Part shown: in pieces, positions 32,159 through 41,102 of the stretch | Layout: every line of letters begins with the position of its first letter | How positions within the stretch are numbered: position 1 is the stretch's first letter | Assembly (NCBI RefSeq): GCF_024158915.1 | Contig: NZ_JAMZGF010000002.1 | Span: 112,434-176,433, forward strand | From: Chryseobacterium sp. S0630 | GTDB taxonomy: Bacteria; Bacteroidota; Bacteroidia; Flavobacteriales; Weeksellaceae | Reading direction: 5' to 3' | Length of the DNA stretch: 64,000 nt | Made by a program: the position numbers and the translations under genes | Notes under the pieces: model-generated | What the model was told of the DNA's origin: nothing | The model's database searches: none | What the model saw: the letters and a program-made list of their open reading frames with translations, nothing else

Positions 32159-34297
32159 TTAAGCGTTTCTTTCCATTTCAAGATCCCAGACTCTATGTTT
32201 GGCTATGGCATTAATAAATTTATCTGTTGGTTTTCCGTCTTCCCAGGTAATAATTCCCGGATCGTCATGCTGTTTTGCTGATACATTGGAATTATGATAA
32301 AGGGCCTGAGTATCTGTCCCGAAATAAATGGCTTTACAGTGTTTATAGGCTTCGTTGATAAAATGCAGAACAAGGTGCTTATTTTCAGCAATCATCAGCT
32401 CACTTACGGAATCCGCACCCGAACAGATATAAAGGGCATCGAAGCACACACTTGAAGTATTGGTCAACGTATGTTTCGGGGCCAGTTCTGCGCCATCATT
32501 GGTTCTTATATGAGCCAGACTTGGGGCAATCAATTCCACTTTTGCTCCTTCTGTTTCAAGTTTTGTTTTGAGATCATTGATTGCACCACCATCAGCTCCG
32601 TTGGCCAGAATAAATCCTATTTTCCGGCTTTTAATGGTGTCTTTCACCGTATGTCTCATACTTAATGCATCAGAAATTTTTGTTTTAGGTTCCCTTTCTT
32701 CACTTTGAAGTTCTACAATATTACTGTCCGCAGGTAAGCTCTGATTAGGCCAATCCAGTTTTTTAACTTCTACCCCTACTTTTTCTGCTACTCTCCAAGC
32801 CAGGATCATATCAATATATCCTAATTGTCCCACCATTCTCTCTCTGATCTCCGGACGTGTCACTTTAGACAATTCAAAAATCAAAGCATTCTGCAAGTGT
32901 AATTTTTCAGGTGTAGACTGGCTGTTATAAAATAGTTTAGCCTGTGAATAATGATCAACAAAACTTTTACTTCTTTCTCTTACTTTCTCTCCGGAAACTC
33001 TTTCCTGCTGGGAAGCAAATCCGCCTTCAGACATCATGGCCTGGAAAGGGCAGCCTCCTCCGATAGAATTAGGTTCATAGCTTGTTTTTCCTTTGACAAT
33101 CTGCTGTCTCATATGACCATCTCTCTGATTGTTATGAACCGTATTGATGGATCTGTTGATCGGTATTTCATGGAAGTTGGGTGATCCCAGTCTTGAAAGC
33201 TGAGTATCTGTATATGAAAATAATCTTCCCTGAAGCAAAGGATCATTGGTGAAATCAATTCCGGGGATGATGTGGCCCGGGTGGAAAGCAACCTGCTCGG
33301 TTTCTGCAAAGAAATTATCAGGGTTTCTGTTAAGCGTTAAAGTTCCAACAATTTCTACAGGAACTTCTTCTTCGGGTACCAGTTTTGTTGGATCGAGAAG
33401 GTCAAAATCAAATTTGTGTTCATCTTCTTCAGGGATCAACTGTACTCCGAAGTCCCATTCCGGATAATCACCGTTTTCAATGGCTTCCCAGAGGTCTCTT
33501 TTATGAAAATCAGAATCTATTCCTGAAAGAATCTGAGCTTCATTCCATGCAACGGAATGCACTCCCAGTCTGGGCTTAAAATGGAATTTTACAAAATGAG
33601 ACTTTCCTTCCTCATTGATGAATTTGAAAGAGTGTACCCCAAAGCCTTCCATCATTCTGAGACTTCTCGGAATGGCTCTGTCGCTCATTATCCACATAAT
33701 CATGTGCATACTTTCCGGCATCAGTGAAATAAAGTCCCAAAATGTATCATGAGCGGAAGCTGCCTGTGGAATTTCATTATCGGGTTCCGGTTTTACAGCA
33801 TGTATCAGGTCCGGGAATTTGATGGCATCCTGAATAAAAAATACAGGCATATTGTTGGCTACAAGGTCATAATTCCCTTCATCAGTATAAAATTTTATAG
33901 CAAAACCTCTTACATCTCTTGCCAGATCTGTGCTTCCTTTACTTCCTGCAACAGTGGAGAATCTTACAAAAACAGGAGTCTCTTTTCCCAGTTGTGTTAA
34001 AAACTTCGCTTTGGTATATGCTGCCAGGCTTTTATTAAGTTTAAAAATACCATGAGCTCCTGAGCCTCTTGCATGCACTACTCTTTCAGGAATTCTTTCG
34101 TGGTCAAAATGAGTTATTTTTTCTCTGAGAATAAAGTCTTCCAATAAGGAAGGACCGCGTTCTCCGGCTTTCAAAGAATCCTGATTATTATTGATCTTTA
34201 GCCCCTGGTTGGTAGTAAGTTTTTGATCTTCATTGGAAGTACTGTGCAAGTCCAGTTGTTCTGTTTTTTTATTGTTTTCGTTGGTTTTCATATTCAT
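32159..34297 (-). CDS. katE: Large-subunit (clade 2) catalase
   Basis: This 712-aa haem catalase is of the HPII type: active-site histidine in RVVHARGSGAHG, asparagine in FFIQDAIKFPD context, and the proximal tyrosine segment RLFSYTDTQLSRLG. After the core there is a C-terminal flavodoxin/DJ-1-like domain (IGFILANGADGGAI ... DALYICSGADS). The polar N-terminus is typical. It disproportionates hydrogen peroxide in the cytosol. It anchors the oxidative-stress character of the island. Confidence 0.93.
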   Translation of the reverse strand: MNMKTNENNKKTEQLDLHSTSNEDQKLTTNQGLKINNNQDSLKAGERGPSLLEDFILREKITHFDHERIPERVVHARGSGAHGIFKLNKSLAAYTKAKFLTQLGKETPVFVRFSTVAGSKGSTDLARDVRGFAIKFYTDEGNYDLVANNMPVFFIQDAIKFPDLIHAVKPEPDNEIPQAASAHDTFWDFISLMPESMHMIMWIMSDRAIPRSLRMMEGFGVHSFKFINEEGKSHFVKFHFKPRLGVHSVAWNEAQILSGIDSDFHKRDLWEAIENGDYPEWDFGVQLIPEEDEHKFDFDLLDPTKLVPEEEVPVEIVGTLTLNRNPDNFFAETEQVAFHPGHIIPGIDFTNDPLLQGRLFSYTDTQLSRLGSPNFHEIPINRSINTVHNNQRDGHMRQQIVKGKTSYEPNSIGGGCPFQAMMSEGGFASQQERVSGEKVRERSKSFVDHYSQAKLFYNSQSTPEKLHLQNALIFELSKVTRPEIRERMVGQLGYIDMILAWRVAEKVGVEVKKLDWPNQSLPADSNIVELQSEEREPKTKISDALSMRHTVKDTIKSRKIGFILANGADGGAINDLKTKLETEGAKVELIAPSLAHIRTNDGAELAPKHTLTNTSSVCFDALYICSGADSVSELMIAENKHLVLHFINEAYKHCKAIYFGTDTQALYHNSNVSAKQHDDPGIITWEDGKPTDKFINAIAKHRVWDLEMERNA

Positions 34298-34353
34298 AAT
34301 CTTTTTGTGGTGGGTGTATTTTCAAAGAAGCTCAAGAACGTGTCAGTATGGAA

Positions 34354-34731
34354 TCAATCTGTTTTATTCTCAAGAATTTCAAGAAGCCTGTTAATGTATT
34401 CTTCCTCTTTCAAAACTTTATAATAAGCGGTTTTAGCATACAAAGTGAAAGCAGGAGATTCAAATCTTATTTCAGTGCCCAAATCCGTGACATTCGTTGT
34501 ATTGCTGGAATGAAACTCACGGATATTAAGTATATATTCTTCAAGATAAGTATCTATAACTCCTTTCAAGACTTCACAGGTAGCATTGTTTTTAATCTTT
34601 TCCAAAGATTTAATAAGAAAAGCTGTAACCCCATAAGAATTGATGATAGGCGGAAATAAAGACTCGTTTTCCAGCGCATTATTTTTGTCATTCAATCCGG
34701 AATGTTGTAATGTGTCGTTTTCAAATGTCAT
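34354..34731 (-). CDS. Hypothetical protein
   Basis: This 125-aa protein is acidic and mainly helical, without signal peptide, membrane helix or motif I can name. The core SYGVTAFLIKSLEKIKNNAT and the C-terminal KTAYYKVLKEEEYINRLLEIL look like amphipathic helices. It lies 15 bp after the next hypothetical gene and 56 bp before catalase, so it is likely a stress-island gene. Function unknown. Confidence 0.6.
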   Translation of the reverse strand: MTFENDTLQHSGLNDKNNALENESLFPPIINSYGVTAFLIKSLEKIKNNATCEVLKGVIDTYLEEYILNIREFHSSNTTNVTDLGTEIRFESPAFTLYAKTAYYKVLKEEEYINRLLEILENKTD

Positions 34732-34746
34732 ATATAAAAAATGGTA

Positions 34747-35064
34747 TTAGTTATTGGAAGTTTTCAGATATTGTTCAAAATAATGGAAGTCACTTTTATC
34801 TTTTATGGATAAATAAAACATGATCTGTTCCGGTTCTTTTAATCCTATGCTGCCGAAGCAGTCGAAATGAGCAATTAACGCCTGTATATTTTCAATATCA
34901 ATGTCTTTCAGAATGATAAATAAAAGAAAGATATTTTCTCTGATCTCTTTAGCATAAATTGCAGCTCCGTTCTCGAAACACTTTCCTGTATGGGATACTT
35001 TTACAAAATCTTTGTGTCTCAGTGTTTTTATGATTTTCTGACAGTCCATATATTTTGATTTCAT
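34747..35064 (-). CDS. Hypothetical protein
   Basis: This 105-aa protein mixes alpha and beta predicted elements (ENIFLLFIILKDIDIENIQALIAHFDCFG), with three cysteines and no recognised domain. It is placed between the YciE/F-like gene (47-bp gap) and another unknown gene (15-bp gap) on the same strand. I do not recognise a family; context suggests stress expression only. Confidence 0.6.
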   Translation of the reverse strand: MKSKYMDCQKIIKTLRHKDFVKVSHTGKCFENGAAIYAKEIRENIFLLFIILKDIDIENIQALIAHFDCFGSIGLKEPEQIMFYLSIKDKSDFHYFEQYLKTSNN

Positions 35065-35111
35065 GGTTAAAATAAGCCATATAGAACAAGCTACATGGCT
35101 TATTGCATAGT

Positions 35112-35699
35112 TTAGTCTTCTTGTTCTGCATCAAAATTGATGGATGTTTCTGCGATCTCCGTAAGATGCCAATCTGTATCTTCCTCTTCCTGAAGTGTTC
35201 TTTCAAGAAGATCTGCAGCTTTGTCGTGGCCCATAGTGATGGCCAGCTGAGCCAGCCCGCCGTAAGTAGCAATCTCATAATGCTCTACTTTCTGTGCAGC
35301 AATAATTAATGCTACATCTCTTGTTGCAGAGCCATCTTCTGTTGATTTGATGACTTCATCGCCTTCTTCGATGATACCTTTTATGGCCTTGCATTCTTTC
35401 TTTTCAGGCTTTTCGTCAATAAGCTGGAAGACTTTTTCCAGACGTTTAACGTGTTTTTGGGTTTGAAGATGATGATCTTCAAAAGCATCTTTCAGTTCTT
35501 CCGTTGTAGCCGCTTCCTGCATCTTTTCCAGTGCTTCAAGAATGGCATTTTCTGCATAGTAAATATCTTTAAGAGCACTTACAAAAAATTTATGCAGGGG
35601 AGAACTTTTCATTTCATCCTTATTAACAGTATCCTTATCTGCTATTCCTTTTTTGGTAGCAGAAACAGCATTATCGGTTTCTAATATTTTATTGGGCAT
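35112..35699 (-). CDS. YciE/YciF ferritin-like protein (DUF892)
   Basis: This 195-aa protein matches DUF892: FFVSALKDIYYAENAILEALEKM, then EDHHLQTQKHVKRLEKVF and AQKVEHYEIATYGGLAQLA, with glutamate/histidine ligands in four helices suited to a diiron site. An N-terminal 30-residue polar extension precedes the domain. These proteins accompany osmotic, desiccation and oxidative stress genes. It lies next to the KGG-type gene, a pairing often seen in stress loci. Confidence 0.87.
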   Translation of the reverse strand: MPNKILETDNAVSATKKGIADKDTVNKDEMKSSPLHKFFVSALKDIYYAENAILEALEKMQEAATTEELKDAFEDHHLQTQKHVKRLEKVFQLIDEKPEKKECKAIKGIIEEGDEVIKSTEDGSATRDVALIIAAQKVEHYEIATYGGLAQLAITMGHDKAADLLERTLQEEEDTDWHLTEIAETSINFDAEQED

Positions 35700-35772
35700 G
35701 GTGTAAAATGGTGTTTGTTATTAAAGGATTACCTCCTTATATAAGAATAAAGAGGCAATCCTGGAAAAAGAA

Positions 35773-36549
35773 TTATGAATTACGTCTGCCACCGAATCCG
35801 GAACGACCAGAAGATCTTCCGCCTCCGTGGGATGCCTGTCCGCCCATTCTTGCAATTCTTGTACGGTCTGCCTTGCTCATTGCTGCAAAACCTCTTTTGG
35901 AACTGCCTGAACCGGAACCCGAACTACGGCCCGAACTATTACTGTTACTATTATTTCCTGATCTAGAATTAGAACCCCTTCTTCCTGAGTTGGATTCAGA
36001 ACTGGAAGATCTTACTCCTGATCTCGAACCTGAACCAGAATTGGATCGGTTACCGGAATTACCATTCGAATTCCTGCCATTTGACCCTCCTCTACCAGAA
36101 GTACCACTTCCTGATGATGATCTGCCTCGTCCTCCTGAACCTGAATTTGACCTTCCACGAGAATTTCCCCCAGAGCTGCTTCCACGTGATCCTCCTCTGC
36201 CAGAAGTAAATCTTCCCTGGCTGTCTCTCTGCTGATTTCCGTTTCCACTTCTGGAACCGCCTCTTCCTCCGCTGCGGCCTCTCTGATCATCATCATCGTC
36301 GTAATCTTCGTCATCATCGTCATCATAATCATCGTCATCGTACTCATCATAGTCATCTTCATCATAATCATCATCGTCATCATATTCATCAAAATAATTT
36401 TCATATTCTGAAAAATCATCATCGTAATCTTCATCTCTGGTTGCATCATTATAACCATGATCATACCCTAACTGGTATACTTCTTCAAGATTTTCCGGCG
36501 AATGCGAACGTCTTCCTGAACTGCTGTTTCTTGAATTTCTAGTGTTCAT
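35773..36549 (-). CDS. Acidic/RGG low-complexity protein with KGG-type stress motif
   Basis: This 258-aa protein has three blocks. Residues 1-38 are S/R/N-rich with GYDHGYNDA; 39-88 contain only D, E, Y, F, N and S, with no basic residue (long D/Y runs); 90 to about 220 are R/G/S/N-rich with many RGG/SRG units; the end has a KGG-like stress motif (RGFAAMSKADRTRIARMGGQASHGGG). The DNA of the acid block is a GAT/GAC-rich imperfect microsatellite (36290-36440). Start at 36549, not 36615. A disordered stress protein, function unknown. Confidence 0.75.
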   Translation of the reverse strand: MNTRNSRNSSSGRRSHSPENLEEVYQLGYDHGYNDATRDEDYDDDFSEYENYFDEYDDDDDYDEDDYDEYDDDDYDDDDDEDYDDDDDQRGRSGGRGGSRSGNGNQQRDSQGRFTSGRGGSRGSSSGGNSRGRSNSGSGGRGRSSSGSGTSGRGGSNGRNSNGNSGNRSNSGSGSRSGVRSSSSESNSGRRGSNSRSGNNSNSNSSGRSSGSGSGSSKRGFAAMSKADRTRIARMGGQASHGGGRSSGRSGFGGRRNS

Positions 36550-36741
36550 AACTGAATTTTTTATATTAATATTAAGTGATGGGTATTGCAGTCCGTGACT
36601 AGTATTAGACGGCAACAGTTGAGTGTCGGTAATTTTAATGGAAAAATAAAAAGCAAATGCTTTTTTGCGTGCCTTTTACTAAGGGCTTAAGAATAGTGTT
36701 GAAGAATAAATCAAATGTACGACAGAATAACTCACTTTTTT

Positions 36742-36755
36742 ATGACCTGAGTCAT
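36742..36755. promoter_or_regulatory. Palindrome ATGAC-N4-GTCAT, possible Crp/Fnr site
   Basis: ATGACCTGAGTCAT is a perfect 5-4-5 palindrome with the arm-spacer geometry of FNR boxes. It lies 10 bp past the end of the Crp/Fnr gene at 36766 and about 190 bp upstream of the acidic/KGG gene. Binding by either adjacent Crp/Fnr protein is a guess. Confidence 0.4.
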
Positions 36756-36765
36756 GTTATTGATA

Positions 36766-37380
36766 TTAATATAAAATTTTTCTATCCTTTAAAGTGAGTA
36801 TACCTTCCTTTTCCATTTTCTTTAAGTTTCTTATCACTGTTTCTACACGGAGACCTGTAAGATTGGCAATCTGTTGACGTGTAAATGCAATATGGAAACA
36901 ATGATGACAGTCTTCATCATGATAGCTTTTAAGATAATCCATTAAGCCTTTCAGTCTCTGCATAGGATTTAGTGAAGCCAGGCTCTGCATCATTTTCAAT
37001 TTATAATAAATTTCCTGAGAAAAACAGGCATTCATTTCAAGAGAAAGATGAGGATGTTTATCGATCATTTCCAGAAAATTATTTTTGGGAAGCCTTATAA
37101 TTCTGGAGGTATCAAGACAAACTGCATTCACAGGATAATCCTGACTAAGAAAAAGCATTGCTTCCCCAAAGCTTTGGTTTTTACCTAAAATATTATGAAT
37201 AAACTCTTTTCCTTCTTCACTATAATTATTGAGCTTCACCTTTCCACTACCAATCTGATAATAATAAAGCGCATGATCTTCTTCTTTAAAAATAACTTCC
37301 TTTTTTTTATATATCCTGTCTTCTGCGCCATAGGAGTACAAAAGATTTTCATCAATATTCATGCAGCTTATTGTTTTCAT
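36766..37380 (-). CDS. Crp/Fnr family transcriptional regulator
   Basis: This 204-aa protein has a cNMP-like beta-roll (residues about 25-125; SYGAEDRIYKKKEVIFKEEDHALYYYQIGSGKVKLNNYSEEGKEF) and a C-terminal wHTH with RQQIANLTGLRVETVIRNLKKM. The recognition helix has E..IR, unlike the E..SR of the regulators at 1140 and 41103. A second start at 37362 (MNIDENLL) aligns with its paralogue at 37432. The tandem paralogues are the probable regulators of the stress island. Confidence 0.87.
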   Translation of the reverse strand: MKTISCMNIDENLLYSYGAEDRIYKKKEVIFKEEDHALYYYQIGSGKVKLNNYSEEGKEFIHNILGKNQSFGEAMLFLSQDYPVNAVCLDTSRIIRLPKNNFLEMIDKHPHLSLEMNACFSQEIYYKLKMMQSLASLNPMQRLKGLMDYLKSYHDEDCHHCFHIAFTRQQIANLTGLRVETVIRNLKKMEKEGILTLKDRKILY

Positions 37381-37431
37381 AATTTCAATGGATTTTTTTA
37401 ATGAAAAACAAATAATATGCCTGAAATAAGG

Positions 37432-38028
37432 TTAATATAGAATTTTACGATTTTCAATTCTCACAATTTTATCTCTTTCCATGTGTTTAATCGTTCTTAT
37501 CGCGGTTTCCACACAAAGCCCTGTAAGGCTAGCCATTTGCTGCCTGGTTAATGGAACTAAAAAAGAATAAGGACTCAAATCTTTTTGAGAACTTTTAAGA
37601 TAATCCATTAGTCCTCTAAGCCGTATAGAAGGGTTTTGAGAAGAGAGGCTCTGCATCATAATGAATTTATAATACAGGCGTTCTGAAAGAAAGCTGTTAA
37701 CCTCCATGTACAATTCAGGATTTTGATTCAGCAAATTGAAAAATACAGATTTGTGAAGCCTCAGAACACTACATTCTGTAATGACTTCAGCATTCATAGG
37801 GTAAGGTTTCTCTATAAACAGAATAGACTCCCCGCAGCTTTCCCCGTCTGATAATATATTCTGAATAAATTCTTTTCCTTCCTCATTATAATTGTTGAGT
37901 TTTATTTCTCCTTTAATAATCTGGTAATAATAGGTAGGAATATCTCCCTCACAGAATATTACTTCTGAAGGGGTATAACGTCTCGTTTCTGCTCCCGCTG
38001 AAATCAAAATGTTTTCGTCGATAACCAT
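37432..38028 (-). CDS. Crp/Fnr family transcriptional regulator, paralogue of the 36766 protein
   Basis: This 198-aa protein is close to its neighbour throughout: IDENILISAGAETRRYTPSEVIF, YYYQIIKGEIKLNNYNEEGKEFIQNIL and RQQMASLTGLCVETAIRTIKHM all have counterparts. Its recognition helix also shows E..IR. The pair is separated by 51 bp and likely arose by tandem duplication. Cofactor and signal are unknown. It is the first gene at the island's upstream edge. Confidence 0.87.
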   Translation of the reverse strand: MVIDENILISAGAETRRYTPSEVIFCEGDIPTYYYQIIKGEIKLNNYNEEGKEFIQNILSDGESCGESILFIEKPYPMNAEVITECSVLRLHKSVFFNLLNQNPELYMEVNSFLSERLYYKFIMMQSLSSQNPSIRLRGLMDYLKSSQKDLSPYSFLVPLTRQQMASLTGLCVETAIRTIKHMERDKIVRIENRKILY

Positions 38029-38549
38029 AATAGCTTTTTTTGGAATTGTTTTCTTCTTCCTATCTTCCTAGTCTTAGTAAAAATATTATTGGTAATCGAT
38101 TCTAAGATGCATGCAAAAACCGCACCTTAATCATTATTATTAAAGTTAAAAAATGTTAAAAATTTCAACAACTTTAAATCTTTTTGCATTTATTAATTAA
38201 ATATCATTACTAAAAACACAATTAAATTGCTTTTTTGATATCTTATTTTAAAAATTTCAGTTTCAACAATATGTAAAAATACCAAACAATAAACCCCGCT
38301 TTATTTGATTAAAACAGGGTTTTCAAAGTAACAACAGGAAAATCTGTTATTTTTTTGATATTTTGTTGTTATGGGTTTTTGTGATATATATAAGTTTTTT
38401 TGAAAAAACCGCACACCTTATATTGTACCGGAAGGGATTGGATTTATTTGGAAATAAAATTCATCCTGATTTTTGTAGTGATGAGGCAAAAGGAAATTAT
38501 GATGGACCTATTTTTGTTATAACTGAATTCAGGAATGCTCTATATTTCA
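38029..38549. other. Long AT-rich intergenic region
   Basis: These 521 bp separate the Crp/Fnr genes from the EamA gene. They are strongly AT-rich, with an imperfect hairpin near 38289-38322. A 68-codon frame at 38363-38569 has no family resemblance and overlaps the end of the EamA gene, so I do not call it. The upstream part must hold the promoter of the 37432 gene. Confidence 0.5.
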
Positions 38550-39443
38550 TTATTTTGCAAATTTTTTAGTTCCTGCAACACATAGGATCACTCCTACCGT
38601 TACACCCAGCATCCCCATACTCACCTGCTCATGAAGAAACCAGGCAGCCAGTGCAAGACCAAAGAAAGGCTGAAGCAGCTGAAGCTGACCTACCGTAGCA
38701 ATACCTCCCTGCGCCAATCCTTTATACCAAAAGATAAAACCAATAAACATACTGAAAAGAGAAATATAAGCCATCCCAAACCATCCCTGAAAGCTGACTT
38801 GCTGAATATTTTCAGGAAAGTAAATAAAAAATAAAGGAATCATTACAGGCAGTGCCAATACCAAAGCCCAGGAAATTACCTGCCAGCCTCCTAACGTTTT
38901 AGATAATTTAGCTCCTTCAGCATAGCCCATACCACATAAAATAACGGCAAGAAGCATCAGAATATCGCCAATAGGTGATGCTGATATTCCTTGTGAAACA
39001 GCATAGCCAATCACCAGAAGGCTTCCTACAATCGAAAAAAACCAAAATATAGGATGAGGTCTTTCCCCACCACGCATCACACCAAATACAGCAGTTGCCA
39101 AAGGGAGCATTCCCAGAAATACAATAGAATGCGCTGAAGTAAGATATTGAAGTGCCAACGCAGAAAGAAGGGGAAACCCAACCACACAGCCAAGAGAAAC
39201 CAACAATAATGGAATCAGATCTTTTTTGACAGGACGTTTTTCTTTCCCCAGCCATAATACGATAAGCGCCAAAACACCTGCAACCGCTGCACGAACTATA
39301 GTTACAAAAGTAGGACTCATTTCCATTACGGCTAATTTAGTAGCCGGCAAACCGCCACTAAATAAGACGACACCTATAAATCCATTGATCCAGCCATTTA
39401 TATTTTCATCTTTTGATAGTTGTTTTGTCATCATTTTATTCAA
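38550..39443 (-). CDS. EamA-family (DMT) transporter
   Basis: This 297-aa protein has about ten membrane helices in two EamA repeats: NGFIGVVLFSGGLPATKLAV at the start of repeat one and GWFGMAYISLFSMFIGFIFWYKGLAQGG in repeat two. It is a drug/metabolite-superfamily exporter of the inner membrane with unknown substrate, often amino acids or their derivatives. It is divergent from a MocR gene, 87 bp between starts, a common regulator-exporter pair. Confidence 0.85.
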   Translation of the reverse strand: MNKMMTKQLSKDENINGWINGFIGVVLFSGGLPATKLAVMEMSPTFVTIVRAAVAGVLALIVLWLGKEKRPVKKDLIPLLLVSLGCVVGFPLLSALALQYLTSAHSIVFLGMLPLATAVFGVMRGGERPHPIFWFFSIVGSLLVIGYAVSQGISASPIGDILMLLAVILCGMGYAEGAKLSKTLGGWQVISWALVLALPVMIPLFFIYFPENIQQVSFQGWFGMAYISLFSMFIGFIFWYKGLAQGGIATVGQLQLLQPFFGLALAAWFLHEQVSMGMLGVTVGVILCVAGTKKFAK

Positions 39444-39503
39444 GCTTTTAATTAATATTCAAAATTAGAAAGGATAATTAAATAAACACAGTATCAGTTT
39501 TGT

Positions 39504-39511
39504 ATATTTGC
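39504..39511 (+). promoter_or_regulatory. Bacteroidota -7 box (TATATTTG) of the second MocR gene
   Basis: TATATTTG fits TAnnTTTG, 19 bp before the ATG at 39531. Direct words ACACAGTATCAG and GCACAGTTT flank it and may be MocR contacts. Confidence 0.45.
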
Positions 39512-39530
39512 ATGAGCACAGTTTAAAAAT

Positions 39531-40952
39531 ATGAGTAAAGAATTTTTATATACAGAAATTGCAGACGGCATTGCAGGACAGATCAGAAATGGTATTCTAA
39601 AGACAGGAGACAAGCTTCCTTCCGTGAGAATGCTATGCCAGGAACATCAGGTGAGTATGAATACGGCCAAGCGTGTTTTTCTGGAACTGGAATCACAGTC
39701 TTTGGTAGAATCTAAGCCACAATCTGGTTATTTTGTAAGCCAGCTGCTCTCTGCCAAACTTCCTTTACCCGAAGTAAGCCGCCCATCATTGATCGCCAAT
39801 AATGATGAGCCGGATGAACTGATCAGTAAGGTATATGAAAATATGGGTAAAAAAGACCTTACTTTTTTCTCTATTGGTATTCCATCAGGAGCTCTCTTAC
39901 CTCAGGCTAAACTTAAGAAAGAAATTGTAAACGCCACCAGGGAATTAAAAGACGGCGGCACCGAATATGAAGAACTTCAGGGAAATCTGAAATTAAGAAG
40001 AATGATTGCTGTACGTTCCTTGCAATGGGGAGGAAATCTGAGCGAAAATGACCTGATTACCACCAATGGAGGAATGAATGCTCTTTCTTTCTGTTTAATG
40101 GCTTTAGGAAAACCAGGAGACACCGTTGCTATCGAAAGTCCTTGTTACCCAGGAATCCTTCAGCTTGCCAATGGTTTGGGATTAAAAGTTCTGGAACTTC
40201 CTACCCATCCTACTACCGGAATAGAAATTGAGGCTTTAAAAAAATTAATTCCTAAAATAGATCTGTGCCTTTTGATTCCCAATTTCAATTCACCTTTGGG
40301 AAGCTGTATGCCTGATGAAAACAAAAAAGAAATTGTAAAAATACTTTCTGAAAATAATATTCCTTTAATAGAAGATGATGTCTATGGAGACCTTTATTTT
40401 GGTTCCAGTCGCCCGAAATGCTGTAAATCTTTCGATAAAGACGGAAATGTACTGTATTGCAGCTCTATTTCCAAAACTTTAGCTCCCGGATATCGTGTAG
40501 GCTGGATTGCACCAGGAAAATATAAAGATAAAATTCTGAAGCTTAAACTTCTGCATTCTACATCTTCTATTTCGATTGTGAATGAAGCTGTTGCCAATTT
40601 TCTGAAATCCGGAAAATATGAAAAACATCTTCAGCAGCTTCGCAGAACATTACAGTTCAATTACCAGAACTATGTACAGACCATTGCAGAATCTTTTCCT
40701 GAAGGTACAAAAACCAGTCGTCCGCAGGGAGGTTTGTCTTTATGGGTAGAATTTGATAAAAAAATTCGAACAACAGAATTATACGATCTGGCCATCAAAC
40801 AAAACATCAGTATCGCTCCCGGAAGAATGTTTACCTTTCAGGAACAGTTTGAAAATTGTATGAGACTTTGCATAGGACTCCCATGGTCAGAAGATACACA
40901 GGCAAAACTCAGACAGGTTGGACAGCTTGCCAAAAAGATTTATTTAAAGTAA
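39531..40952 (+). CDS. MocR-type PLP-dependent transcriptional regulator
   Basis: This 473-aa protein has a GntR wHTH (YTEIADGIAGQIRNGILKTGDKLPSVRMLCQEHQVSMNTAKRVF) and an aminotransferase domain with EDDVYGDLYFG and the PLP lysine in SSISKTLAPGYRVGWI. It probably controls the divergent EamA exporter. It resembles the MocR at 22756 in layout but not closely in sequence (different linker and cofactor-loop residues). No enzymatic role should be assumed. Confidence 0.87.
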   Translation: MSKEFLYTEIADGIAGQIRNGILKTGDKLPSVRMLCQEHQVSMNTAKRVFLELESQSLVESKPQSGYFVSQLLSAKLPLPEVSRPSLIANNDEPDELISKVYENMGKKDLTFFSIGIPSGALLPQAKLKKEIVNATRELKDGGTEYEELQGNLKLRRMIAVRSLQWGGNLSENDLITTNGGMNALSFCLMALGKPGDTVAIESPCYPGILQLANGLGLKVLELPTHPTTGIEIEALKKLIPKIDLCLLIPNFNSPLGSCMPDENKKEIVKILSENNIPLIEDDVYGDLYFGSSRPKCCKSFDKDGNVLYCSSISKTLAPGYRVGWIAPGKYKDKILKLKLLHSTSSISIVNEAVANFLKSGKYEKHLQQLRRTLQFNYQNYVQTIAESFPEGTKTSRPQGGLSLWVEFDKKIRTTELYDLAIKQNISIAPGRMFTFQEQFENCMRLCIGLPWSEDTQAKLRQVGQLAKKIYLK

Positions 40953-40961
40953 GGAAGATGG

Positions 40962-41099
40962 AGGCTGGAAGATGGAAGTTAAAATAGTTTTAAAAATAAC
41001 TTATCTCAATTCTTATTGATATTGTAAAGGATATCTTATAACTCTTGAAGTTCTTTTATTCACCAGAACTTCAAGCCTCCTTCTTCCATCTCCCAGCCT
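40962..41099. repeat. Imperfect inverted repeat (GGAAGATGG family)
   Basis: GGCTGGAAGATGGAAG (40963-40978) pairs with CTTCCATCTCCCAGCC (41083-41098), one mismatch. It occupies the space between convergent MocR2 and Crp/Fnr genes. Internally the left arm is itself built of GGAAGATGG-like direct units. It may serve as a bidirectional terminator, but there is no clean T run. Confidence 0.55.
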
Positions 41100-41102
41100 T
41101 TC

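Noticed and set aside
35708..36235. 175-codon plus-strand frame rich in P, L and E
   Set aside because: It is the antisense reading of the RGG/KGG low-complexity gene; the composition follows from the repeats.
37432..38028. Oxygen-sensing FNR
   Set aside because: The protein lacks the N-terminal cysteine cluster needed for an Fe-S centre; the same holds for the other Crp/Fnr proteins here.
38363..38569. 68-codon frame between the Crp/Fnr and EamA genes
   Set aside because: No recognisable domain, lies in strongly AT-rich DNA, ends inside the EamA gene on the other strand and has no promoter or conserved features that I can see.
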